A DNA stretch of 64,000 nucleotides from Dromiciops gliroides (lineage: Eukaryota > Chordata > Mammalia > Microbiotheria > Microbiotheriidae): assembly GCF_019393635.1 (NCBI RefSeq), contig NC_057862.1, positions 676,450,314 through 676,514,313 on the forward strand. The letters run 5' to 3'. The position numbers and the translations under genes were made by a program. Numbering within the stretch: the stretch's first letter is position 1; each line of letters opens with the position of its first letter. Below, piece by piece: positions 11,323-24,203 of the stretch. Below the pieces are notes generated by a model, which did not search any database, was not told where the DNA came from, and saw only the letters and a list, made by a program, of their open reading frames with translations.

Positions 11323-14300
11323 ATGGCCGACCTGTTCGGGGGCGTGGAGGGGTGAGTGCTGGGAGTGGGGGGTGGCACACAAAGCAGAGGCCCCGAGCCC
11401 CGAGGGCCGCGGCCCCCAGCTGCCACTTCCCAAGGAAGGGGGGGTGTGCGGGGCTCGCGCGCCCGGGCCGTGTCCGCTGGTCGGGGGGGGGGGGAAGAGG
11501 GAGCACGGACCTGTGCCGCCGAGCGTGTCCGCCCGTGTTTGTGACGGTGTGGGTGTGCGTGAGCCCAAGTGAGCAGAGGACCCTGCCCGTGGGGTCTCAG
11601 AGTCGCAGTTGGAAGCGATCGTCCAGTCCCTCCGTTTTACAGGCGGGGAAACTGAGGCTGGGAGCATTCCAGCTACGCGACCCAGCCGAGCCTCTAGCTT
11701 GCAGCGCCGTCTGTGCACCTGGCCCAGGAGCCTCGTAATCTCCCGTCTCCTGCCTCCCTCTCCTCCCCCAAATCCTGGCGTTTATCGGGCACCTGTTATG
11801 ACGGCCCTGGACGTGAGTGTCCGTCCTCCTCGCTCTCTCCCCCTGTCTAAAGGGGGAGACCACGTGGAGATAATGACATGCAAACAAAAGGATCCCCCAG
11901 GTAAAGTGGGGCCTTCTCCGAAGGAAGAACCGGACTGGGGACTGCAGCTGGAGGAGACTTGCTGGAAGTCAGGAGGCAGAGATAAGCAGGGAGAGATAGG
12001 TGGGTTAGTGGAAGGCAGGCAGGAGGCCAATGTCCCTGACTCACGAGTGCGTGGAGTTACCTGTAAGCAAGAAGACTGGAAAGGGAGGGGCCTGAAGAAA
12101 TCCACCTCGGCTTGATTTTACATCTGATTCTGGAGCTGATAGGGAATCGCTGGCGATTGGTAAATCTGGGGGTGATGTGGTCAGGTTTGCACTTTAGAAA
12201 GATCTGTTTGACGGTTGAGTGGAGAATGAATCGGAATAGGGAGGCTTGAGGCCGGCTAACTCACCAGCAGGCTGTTGAAGTAGTCTGGGCACGAGGTGAC
12301 AAGGGGAATAGGCCCAGTGTCAGAGGAGAAAAGATGAGAGTCTGTAAAGGTGCCATCCACAGGCCTTGGCAGCAGACTGGATCTGGGGGGGGTGAGAGAC
12401 CGTGAGGAGTCCAGGGGCACTCCTAGTGCTTGGGGGGACTTGGGACCTGGATTGCTAGCTCACTCAAAGAATGGGAGGCTCATCACACATCTTGTAAAAT
12501 AAAAATAGATTTATTAGGAGAGGAATATACAGCCAGGGAACAGATCACCTCGGTGACTGACCCACTGGAGTAAGAGATGACCTGGTCTTTTGTATCTTTA
12601 CGAAACAGCGGAGGGAAGGGCACACAGGGAAACAACAGGGAGGGGATTTTAGAATAAAGGGGCATAAGTAAGACATGTTATCACCCATCCATATCTTGGA
12701 TATCATCTTCCCATTTTTGTTTGTTTGTTTTTTTGTGGGGCAATGAGGGTTAAGTGACTTGCCCAGGGTCACACAGCTAGTAAGTGTCAAGTATCTGAGG
12801 TCGGATTTGAACTCAGGTCCTCCCGAATCCAGGGCCAGTGCTTTATCCACTGCACCACCTAGCTGTCCCCTTTGGATATCATCTTAAAGACCTTGATATT
12901 GCTTATCAGCATACTGGGGTCCTGACCTGCTATGGTACCTCAGCCCAGAGGGTCCCACTGCATTCCCATAATCCTAGGAAGACGGCAGTGCCTTCTCCAG
13001 TAATAGGGAAGAAAGGAGAGAAGGGGGTGGTGTGCTGTTTGGAGATGTCTGAAAGACAGTTGGACATTCAAGATTGGAGATTGGCATCGAGGTTAGAGCT
13101 GGATAAATAATAGACATGAGACTCCTGTGTACCTGCTGATTGTTCCTTTATTCAGTCTCGCCCATTGCACCATCCTCCTGCTCACTGATGCTGCTACCCT
13201 GGCCCAAGCCTCTCCTCCCTGCCTTCCAGGATAGAGAGATGTGGCAACCTTTCAATTCAGCAAGCATTAATTAGTTACCAGGTACTAGATTAGCTTACTG
13301 GGGATACAGAGATAAAAATGAAACAGCTTCCAAGAAGCACATGTTCCAGCATGCACACAGATGAGTTAATGAAAGCATTTACAAAGTAAAATAGGGAGCT
13401 ATTGATTGAAGCAGGGAGAGGACGGCACCACCTGGGCAACCCTCAAGTAGAAGGTGGTCAGAAGGCAGGCAGGCAGCTGAGGCCTTTTTTGTTGTTGTTG
13501 TTTTTGGTTTTTTTTGAGAGGCAATGGGGGTTAAGTGACTTGCCCAGGGTCACACAGCTAGTAAGTGTCAAGTGTCTGAGGCTGGCTTTGAACTTGGGTC
13601 CTCCTGAATTCAGGGCCGGTGCTTTATCTGCTGCGCCACCTAGCTGCCCCAAGGGAGCTAAGTCTTGACAGAAGCTGCGCCCTAAGAGGTAGAGGTACAT
13701 TCCACGCTTAAAGGCAAGGAGATGGGAGATAGATTGTCATCTGTGTAGGGAGGAGGGGGTGGGCTGGATAACCCAGAGGTCAGTTTGGTTGGAATATGAA
13801 GGGGTGTAGTATGGAGAGATAAGGTGGATCCTCCACCCAGACATTCCTCAAATACTACTCCATATCTCCCTTGGCTCTGGAGGGAGGGAGAAGAATCTTC
13901 AGGGACAGGTACCTACTTGTTTTCAGTGATGTTCAACTCTTCACGGCCCCACTTAGAGGTTTTCTTGACAAAGATACTGGAGTGGTTTGCTCTTTCCTTC
14001 TCCAGCTCATCTGACAGATAAGGAAACTGAGGCCAAGAAAAGGTTAAGAGACTTGCTCAGGGTCACACAGCTAGTGTCTGAGGTTAGATTTGAAGTAGGG
14101 AAGAGGGGTCTTCCTAACTCCAGGTCCAGCTCCTCTATCCACTTTGACACCTAGCTGCCTCTGAGGCATTTTCTATAACACTCGGACTCAATTCCTAGAG
14201 TACTTTGAGTTAGGAAAATTCCTTTCCTTACCACATTACTCTGGGGTAGGTCGTGTGAGTGCTGTTATTGCCATTTTCCAGATGATGAAACTGAGATTCA

Positions 14301-17300
14301 GAGAAGGGAGAAGTGACTTGTCCAGGGTCACACAGCTTCTTGTCAGAAGCAGGATTCGATCTTCTGTCCCTCCTGATCCCAAGTACAACTGATAGTTATT
14401 ATGGAGGGATGTGATAGGATAGGATGGGATGGGATGGGATGGGATGGGATGGGATGGGAAAGGATAGATAGATATCAGTGTGTACCATTGTGTCACAGAA
14501 TTTTTATATACTTAGACCTCATTGGATTATAGGGCCATTGGAAGTCATCTGGACCAACCCTCTCACTTGACACCAGCCCAGAGAGGTGGGCCCAAGGTGA
14601 CGCTGCATCAGATTTGAACCAATGCTCATTTACGTCAGATTCAGCACGCTAGGCCACGTTGCTTCTTCAGAGGAAGCTTGGTCTTAAGACCACTGTGCTG
14701 GGAGACAAGACACTGAGGTTTCAGTTCCTAACAGTGAGAGCTCCGTATTTCACAGGGAGGCCCCTTGAGGTCAGTGACCTGCTAGCCCAACCCAGATTAG
14801 AATCTAATCACTAGGGACCTTGATGTGGAGGGAGAGGAGTGGCTTGGGGGCCTACAGGCATTTAACTAGCCAAGGTAGGAAGCTTGAATAGGCCCACCCC
14901 TGTTTTAGCAGAGGCAGCTGTGGCCTAGTGAACCAGAGCAGGCCTCGGAGCCAGGAAGATTTGCCTTCAGGTCTTGCCTCTGACACCCACTGGCTATGGA
15001 ATCCCAGCTAACTCCCAAAGACCAGTCGTTCCTGATCTGCATGGGGAATTGGGACTTCCCTGCATCAATAAAACCATGGGTCTGTGATTATGGGATCATC
15101 TAGCCCAAAGCTTCTTAAAGTGAATGTAGGGGTTGTGAAAAATTAGGCAGTAAAGGTTTGGTTTGTGTACTTATTTTATATATCCATACAACTGGAGTCG
15201 CATAAAAATTTCTGGGGCAAAAAGGGGTCACAAGTGGAAAAAGTGTAAGAAGCCCTGGTCTAGTCACTGCTGAGAGGAGAAAGGGAGACAGAGCCCCCAT
15301 GGGCCTTGGGTAGGATTTGATGAAGAGAAGTTAGGATTGCATCTGCTCCATCAGCCAAGGGGCCTCCTGAGGGCAGGGACTGTTTCTCTCTCATCAGACC
15401 AGAGCTGAGACTGAGTTTGGGTTATTCCCTAGGGGGGCCACCCACTCCAGGGTCGTGCTGCTGTCTGCAGATGGCCGGGTTGTAGCAGAAGCTACCGGAC
15501 CAAGCACCAACCAGTGGGTAAGACAGGCTTGAGGGTGGGGTTGAGGGGAAGGGTTGCTTGGTGCTCATTTGCACCATCTAATTCTGTGGTGGGGGGGTGG
15601 GGTGGAATGGGATGATGGGAGGGGGAGGGGGAGGGGGCCTGCATGGCCCACAGCCTGGCTAATGCCTTTTCTCTCCTGGACCCAGCTGATTGGGCTGGAG
15701 CAGTGTGCAGAAAGGATCAATGACATGGTGAACGAAGCCAAGAAGAAAGCCGGGGTATACCTTCACAAACCGCTGCGGAGCCTGGTGAGTCTGGGGCAGG
15801 AGTCAGAGGGGGATCTGGGAAATCAGTGAAAATATAGGACTGAGAACCACCCCCGGAGATCCCCCTGGTCACCAGCAGGGGACACACAAGTGGCCAACAG
15901 GGCAAGAAAGCATGGGCGTCGTCTAGTCTGGTGAGATTGGGGCTGCTAGGGGGCGCCATAGCGCAGAGTGCTGGCCCTGGAGTCAGGAGGACCTGCATTC
16001 AAATCTGGGCTCAGAGGCTTACTCACTGTGTGACCCTGGACAAGTCACTTAACCCTAACTGCCGCAGAGAGAGATTGAGAGAACTGAGGTCTGTAGAAGT
16101 TAAGTGATGTGCCCAAGGTCACACAGCTAATAAGTGGGAGGGATCATATTTGAACCCTGGATTTAAATCCATCAATCCTTCTGGAGCGTCACACTGCTGC
16201 CATGATTTGCCAGTATTCCAAATTCAGCAGGTCCCAAAACAAGTTTCCCCTCTTGACTTCAATTCAGTATAAATTTATTAAGGGCCTACTGTGTTAGGTG
16301 CTGGGGTTTTTATTGATCATTTCCCCATGTCCCATCGTCCGTGCCAGAAGCAGGACTGAACACAGGTCTTCCGGACTCAAAGGCTGGCTCGATTAGAGAA
16401 TAGCGGGGTGATCAGCTCGGTCGTGGTGGAGTTTGGCTGGAGCCCCGAGGTCTGGGATGGAGAGGTTGGATGTGACCCTGAAGACAATGGGGCTCCATGG
16501 AAGAGTCTTGAGCAGGCTTAGAGATGGTTCTGCCAGCCATCGGCCCTCAACTCTGACCTTTTGCAAACGACAGGGCCTGACCCTGAGTGGGGCAGAGCAG
16601 AGCACGGCCGTTTCCACCTTGACTGAACAATTGCAAAGCCGCTATCCTGACCTGAGTAGCAGCTACTTCATCTCTACGGACGCAGCGGGGTCTATTGCCA
16701 CGGCCACAGCCATCGGTAAGACTGGCTCCCTTGCCAGGGCCCCCGTCAGGACCTCAGGCAGCCTCGGCTGGGGATGCTCAGAGAACTGGCTTCCTCCAGA
16801 ATTCTCTGCTCCCCAGAGGAGGAGACCTTCCCTGGAAACACCTGGTACCGACTTCCTTAGCTCCTAAACCTCACTGTAGACGTCCTCTGAGCTGACTATC
16901 TGACTTCACCTTCTCCTGTCCACTTCAAGGTAGCCCAGAGCAGGATGGGAAGGAGGCATATTTTGATGAAGGGGAAAAAATGTTGGGGAAGGGTCCAGAG
17001 TTAGGGACCCTCTAGAGCAGGGGTTCAAGAACTTTCTCTCGTGTCATAGTGGGTTTTTTGTTTGTGAGATAATGGGGGTTAAGTGACTTGCCCAGGGTCA
17101 CACAGCTAGTGTCAAGTGTCTGAGGCCGGATTTGAACTCAGATCTTCCTGGATCCAGGGTCAGTGCTTTATCCACTGTGCCACCTAGCTGCCCCATAGTG
17201 TTTTTAAATGTATAAAATAAAATATATAATAACATAAAATGACATATAAACCATAATTATATTGAAATATAGATATCAGAATATTAAAAGCATAAAAACA

Positions 17301-20300
17301 GTGAATTCATGGCCTCATGAAGCAGAAAAGTGTCCCCATGAGGGGTGGTCACAGGGACAGAGTTAAATGTTTGAGCATAGTATGTCCAAGTTAGGGTTTT
17401 TATAAAGAAGTAGGAAGAGAAGGGAGATCTGGACACTAGTCACGGGGCATGACCCTTTCCGGGACAGCCAGGGCTCAGATCACAGCCGTTTCCTTTCCAT
17501 ACACAATCCTCACTCCCTGGGAGAAAGGACTCAACAAAATAAGGTCTTTCCTGGAGTATACTCTGTTATCATCAACAGGGGTCTGAAAAGCATCCTCAGT
17601 TTCCTGCACCAGATCCTCTAGGGAGTGGGTGTTTAATGATGTCCCTGTCACTGGAAAATTGCTTGAGCCATCTCCACTCTCCCTCCAGGTGGCGTGGTGC
17701 TCATTTCTGGGACAGGGTCCAACTGCAGACTTGTCAACCCGGATGGCTCTGAGGAAGGCTGCGGTGGCTGGGGACACCTCATAGGTGACGAAGGCTCTGG
17801 TGAGAATGGGAGATGGCGGTGCCATCAGCCGGATCTCTCCCTGCCCAATGCCCTCTAGACTGTCCTGGTCACCCAATGCCATGGCCCCTCTCCAGGGCTT
17901 GGGACATTTCACATCCAAGTCTTTTATCCACAGAACGACGCAGTGTTGGAATTGTGGAATCTGATTTGGAAGGGAGGCCTTGGATGCCATGACTTCCAAC
18001 CCTACCTTACCCGACAAGTAGTCGTCGAGATTTACTTGAAGACCTCTGGGGAGGGGGAACTCACTACCTACATTTCCACCTTCAAACCCTTTCCATATGT
18101 AGACAGTTCCAATGGTTAGGAAGTTTTGCCTGACGTCAGACCTCCATCAGTAACTTGGTCATACCTACCCATTGTTTCTGGCTCTAACCTTTTACCAGTT
18201 GATGCTATGCTGATGAGCAGTTAATAGTCAAATTAATTCTCCTAAAAGGCAATTCTGACCAAATCAACTTCCTGTTGCCTCCACAATCAAATATAAAATC
18301 CTCCAGCTTTTAAAGCCAATCTTCTTATACCTTAATTCCCTCCCCATGGACTCTGGCCTCCTTCTCTGTATATTTTCCCTAGCTATCCCCCTGGCCCAGA
18401 ACCCTGTTCCTCTCTACCTCCTGACTTCCTTCACAGCTGAAGGTCCTATCCTCTGCAAGAAAACCTTTCTCTTCCCTCTTTTTTTTGTTTTTTTGGGTGA
18501 GGCCATTGGGGTTAAGTGACTTGCCCAGGGTCACACAGCTAGTAAGTGTCAAGTGTCTGAGGCTGGATTTGAACTCAGGTCCTCCTGAATCCATGTCAGT
18601 GCTCTATTCACTGCACCACCTAGCTGCCCCTCTCTTCCCTCTTAATACCAGTGGCTTCTCTCTACTGGTCATCTCTGGTGGATCCTCTGTGCATCATTTG
18701 TACAGAGCTGTTTTCATGTTCTCTCCCATTATATCTTGAGTTTCTTGAGAGTTAACTTTGAGAGGGAGTTTCCCATAATACACTAAATGCTGGCACAGGC
18801 CCAGACTTATCCCCCCTGCCCCTTGTAAAAAGATGCCACCTGGAGGGTTGTACCGAGTCCTGGGACCCAGCTTAGGAAGGACCATGGTTGCCTTGAGAGC
18901 CTGCCGATGGGGGCACATACAAGGCCCAGCTGAACAAGTTTGAATGCTCTCTTATCATGAGGGCCTTTCAGATCCTTAATGATCACCATCATACCCCCCG
19001 AGTGTTCTCCCCTCCAGGCCAAACTGTCCCAGTTCCTTCATCAGTGTTCATGGTCTCTAGACCCCAACTACCTTGGAGTGGAGACCAGTGGGCACAGCGC
19101 AGTGCCCAGTCTCCAGTTACCCCCGAAGGTGACGGGACACGGCGGAGGCGTCTCCCTAAGCTTACCCATTTCCTCCACAGCATTTTGGATTGCACACAGG
19201 GCAGTGAAGATCGTTTTTAACACCATGGATAACCTGGAGAAGTCTCCTCATGACATAAACTACGTCAAACAAGCCATGTTTAACTACTTCCAGGTAGGTG
19301 CATCCTCCCCACACCTGCCATGGTTGGGAGGGGAAGAAGTCTGTGTTTTGTCACAGCAGGACTCTGGGTAACCAGACACACACACATACACATGCAGCAA
19401 GAGCCTGGATAAATGGAGCAGGAGAGAGTGAGTCGTCTGGGATAATGTAGGATTACCACCGACCTGGGAGCCTAGAAGGATGGGTGAATGAGGCCAGCAG
19501 TGGGTGGGGGGAGGTCAGGGGCCATGAGCTCAGATGCTACTGAGTCTAACTCCCCCATTTTACAAATGAGGTTAAAGTCAGTCTGGCATGACCTACTCCC
19601 AGTGAGGCCCCTGCTGGCTCTTGTAATCACTGCTTCCCTTTCGAGATACTTACCAACCATCTCTTTAATCCCTTTAGTCCTGGATCTTCCCCGGAAACAA
19701 AGTCAAGTTCACCGGCCTAAAGTTTGCAGTCTCCTCTCTCTCTCTCTCTCTTTTTTTTTTAATTGGGACATTAGTCCTCTTCCAGTGTTGTGGTACCTCC
19801 CCCACTTTCCATGGGCTTTCTCATGCTAGTTCATTTAGAACAGGTAACTTGAATTCATCAGGGGACAACTAGGTGCCCTCATTCAAAGTTATGATAAGAT
19901 ACCATCCCTGTTTCCATGCAGGATGCTGTTGAATTGCATGGTACCTTAGAGGCATTTGGTGATACAACTGATAGAGAGCGTTGGTCCTGGAGTCAGGAAC
20001 ACTGGAGTTCAAATCCAGTCTCAGACACTTACTAGCTGTGCGACCCTGGGCAAGTCAATTCACCTCTCTCTCTGCCTCACTTTCCTCAGCTGTAAAATGA
20101 AGATAACGATAGCACCTCACAAGGTTTTTGTGAGGATCAAATGAGAGAATATCGTTCCAAAATCTGAGCCAAAGTTGGATGCCTTGGGTATCTCAAAATA
20201 GGGATGAGGATTGTTCAGCTATCCAGAATTATGTTGGAAAGGGACCTGAGAGAATCTAGCCCAAGCCTCTCCTCTAACAAGTGAGTTCCAGACAGTAACA

Positions 20301-23300
20301 TGCATTACGTCACACAGCTAGTTAATGACAAACCCAGGACTGGAACCCAAGATTTCTCTGACAAGTGACCTGAGCATCCCTATTGTCTCCAAGGCAAGGA
20401 GCAGTCCATTTGTAACATGGTGTCCAATCTAGAAGAATAAAGGCTAGATCTGGTGGTATAGTTATAGCAGATAAACAAAGGACGTCTGAGTCAGGACACC
20501 TGGGCCCAAACACTGGCCCAGACACTTAGTGGTTGTTTGATAGTGGGCAAATCCTTCACTTGGGTGAACCACACTTTCTTCACTGCTACAGTAGAGGTGA
20601 TAATGCTCACACCACCTGCCTTCTCCGGTGATTCTGAAGAAAGTACTTTGGAATCTTAAAAGCAATGTAGAGATGGAAATTGTTATTATTTAATCTCTCT
20701 TTTTTTTTTGGTGGGGCAATGAGGGTTAAATGTCTTGCCCAGGGTCACACAGCTAGTAAGTGTCAAGTGTCTGAGGCTGGATTTGAACTCAGGTCCTCCT
20801 GAATCCAAGGCCAGTATTCTATCCACTGCACCACCTAGCTGCCCCCTATTTAATCTCTTAAAAGAACTCTTTTTGGTTACATTTGAAGTTCTGAACTGTC
20901 TTCCTCCTTCCTTTCCTTTCCCAACCCACACTAGAGAAGAGGCAACCATTTGACAGAGATATTACTCTTCAAATAATATGGCTGTTACTGTGTACAATAT
21001 TCTCTTGGTTCTGCTCATTTAACTTTTCATTATTTCATGCAAGTCTTTCTAAAATCAACTAGCTCATCATTTCTTACAGCACATTAGTATTCCATCACAG
21101 TCACAAACCACAACTTATTTAGCCATTTCCCCATGGATGTGCATCCCCTCAATTTCCAGTTCTTTGCCACCATAGAGAGCTACTATAAATATTTTAGAAC
21201 ATATGGGTTTTCTTTTTTCCCTCATCACCTTGGGAAAGACCTAATAGTGGTATTGCCAAAGTTCTCATATATTTGAGATATAGGACCTTCATCTGAGAAA
21301 CTGTCTATAAACCCCCTCCCCAATTTTCTAATCTTTACTAAATGGGTTTTATTTGGACACAAACCCTTGGTAATGTAATAAAAATCATCCATTTTACATC
21401 TCACAATGCTATCTTTTATTTATTCATAACTTCTATCCATAAGTTTAATAGGGAATATGTTCCATGTTCTAATTTACTTAGGATCTCTTAATATCTAGGT
21501 TGTGTATCCATTTTGACCTTATCTTGATAATTGGTATGAGATACTGGTCTATACCTAGTTTCTGCCAGATTGCTAATTTTTCCAACAATTTTTACCAAAT
21601 TGTGAATTCTTATCTCCAAAGCTTAAATGTTTACATGTGTTAAACACAAAGTTATTTTAATCATTAACTACTATGTATTGTATGTCTGCTCTGTTCCATT
21701 GATCTACCTTTCTATTTCTTATCCAGTACTAGGCAGTTTTTCTAATTACTGACTTAAACAGTTTTAAGATCTGATACTGCTAAATCTTCTTCCTTTACAT
21801 TTGATTCCTTTGATGTTCTTGACCTTTTGTTCTTCCAAATGATTTTTATTAATTTTTCTAGTTCAAAAAAACAAATTTTTTTTGGTAATTTAATTGGGAT
21901 GGCATTGAATAAGTAGATTTGTTTGGGTAGAATTGTCCCATGAACAATGAGTATTTCTCTAATTATTTAAATCTGGCTTTATTTGCATAAAACACGCTTT
22001 ATAATTACGTTCATGTAGCTCCTGGGTCTGTCTCGGCCAGCTATACTGCTGGATATTTTATGCTGTCCATGGTTATTTTAAATGGGGTATTATTATCTCT
22101 TACTATCTTTTCTTGAAGGGTTTTGTTGGTGATATATAGAAATGCTGATGATTTACGTGGGTTTATTTTATATGCTTCTACTTTGTTAAAGTGGTCTCAA
22201 CTAGCTAATTTTTATTTGAGTTTCTAGGATTTTCCAAATGTGTCTTCATATCATCTGCAGAAAGAGATAGCTTTATTACCTCAGTGCTCATTCTCATTCC
22301 TTCAATTCCTTCTCATACTGCTATTGCTAGCATTTCTAAGACAGTATTGAATAATACTGGTGACAATGGGGATCCTTATTTCATTCCATCTTACTGGGAA
22401 GGCTTCCAGCTTGTCCCCCTTACAAATAATGTTTGCTGAAGGCTTTAGGTAGTTGCTTATTATTTTAAGGAACAATCCATTTAGACTTATGCTTTCAAGT
22501 ATTTTTAATAGGAAGTGAGTGTTGTCTTTTGTCAAAAGCTTTTTCTGCGTCTATTGATATCATGACTTTTGCTACTTTTGTTATCGATATAATCAATTAT
22601 GTTAATAGTTTTCCTTATGTTACCCCATCTTTACACAATGTGTAATCTTTTGCGACATATTGTTGAAGTCACCTATCTAATATTTTATTTAGGATTTTGG
22701 CATCCATATTCATTAGTGAAATTTTTCTGTAATTTTCATTCTCAGTTTTTGCTCTTCTGGTTTAGGTATCAGCACCATATTTGCTTCATAAAAAGAGTCT
22801 GGTAGAACTCCTTTGCCTATTCCAAATGATTTATTTAATATTGGAATTAGTTCATTAAATATTTGGGAGAATTTACTTATAAATTCATCTGGTCCTGATG
22901 CTTTTTTCTTAGAAAGCTCATTTATGGCCTATCTGATTTCTTTCTGAAATAGGCTTATTTAGATGTTTTATTTCCTCTTCTGTTAATCTAGGCAGTTTAT
23001 CTTTTTGTAAATATTCTTCCATTTTACTCAAGCTGTTAAATTTATTGGGATATAATTAGACAAAATAATTCCTAATAATTGCTCTGATTTTTTTCTGCAT
23101 TACCAGTGTTTTCACCCTTTTCATTTTTGATGCTAGTGATTAGGTTTTTTCTCTTTTATATTCTTTCTTTCTTTTTTTGGTGGGGCAGTTGGGGTTAAGT
23201 GACTTGCCCAGGGTCACACAGCTAGTAAGTGTCAAGTGTCTGAGGCCAGATTTGAACTCAGGTCCTCCTGAATCCAGGACTGGTGCTCTATCCACTGCGC

Positions 23301-24161
23301 CACCTAGCTGCCCCTATATTATTTAATTCTTGAGTGCAGGTGGGGACAAAGTCTTGGACTGGAAGTCCAGGGACCTGTGTTTGGGGCTTGGGGTCAAATC
23401 CTGAGTACCTGTCGGTCAAGGCTTCTCTCTAGGACTTGGTTTTCAGTGGTAAAATGAAGGCTTTGGTTTAGACTCTCGATGGTCTCTGGTTTCAGGATGA
23501 AGTCTTAAGCATTAGCTTTTCCTACAGAAGAGGTTCTGGGTTAGGAAAAAGGCAGAAGTGGCTAGAGAGGGAGGGTGGTGTGAAGAGTGCCCTTCAATGA
23601 CTATCTGGATTCCTGATCCAGATTTTGTAGTCTGGGACAGGTCCTTTCCCCTGTAAGGATCAGTGGATTCATCTGTAAAATGAGGGGGTTGGACTAGATG
23701 ACCCCCAGCTCCATTCTCTGGCAATTCTGTGACACTGATTCTGTTTGGGTCACTTTGAACTCCATATCCTTTGAAAATATAATCCCCAGGTTTCTTAGGA
23801 TTTCTATGAAGTCTAGCCATCCCTCCCGTTGCCTTTAAAGCACTGGTGGCTGCCTGGGAAAGCTCTCTCCTTTCTGATGACCATCTAAGCACCTCTCTGT
23901 GCCCTCAGGTGTCTGACCGGATGGGACTCCTCACCCACCTCTATAGAATCTTCGATAAATCCAAGTTTGCTGGATTTTGCCGGAAAGTTGCAGAAGGTAC
24001 AGGAGGGATGGGGTGGAAAGTCATAATCTTGTGATCTTGTCCAGCCTGGCTCCTACAGAGCCCCCATTAGTGGAAGGGCAGTGGCAAACATGGGAGTGAG
24101 GAATTAGATAACATTCTAATCCAAACCCGATCAACTCTTGGTGTTCTGCTTTGGAGACTTT

Positions 24162-24203
<42 letters not shown>

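Larger units (their letters stand above)
10590..11600 (+). promoter_or_regulatory. NAGK: CpG island promoter of NAGK
   Basis: This block is sharply richer in C+G and in CpG than any other part of the window. It surrounds the first coding exon and its donor at 11352. It contains GC boxes (for example near 11110) and no clear TATA box, as in housekeeping promoters. Several long open frames on both strands here are by-products of the base composition. The transcription start is inferred to lie between about 11100 and 11300; it cannot be fixed from sequence alone. Confidence 0.85.

Noticed and set aside
10134-11738. Several open frames of 100-200 codons on both strands
   Set aside because: They lie in the CpG island, where stop codons are rare. 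They lack similarity to known proteins and only the short first NAGK exon is supported.
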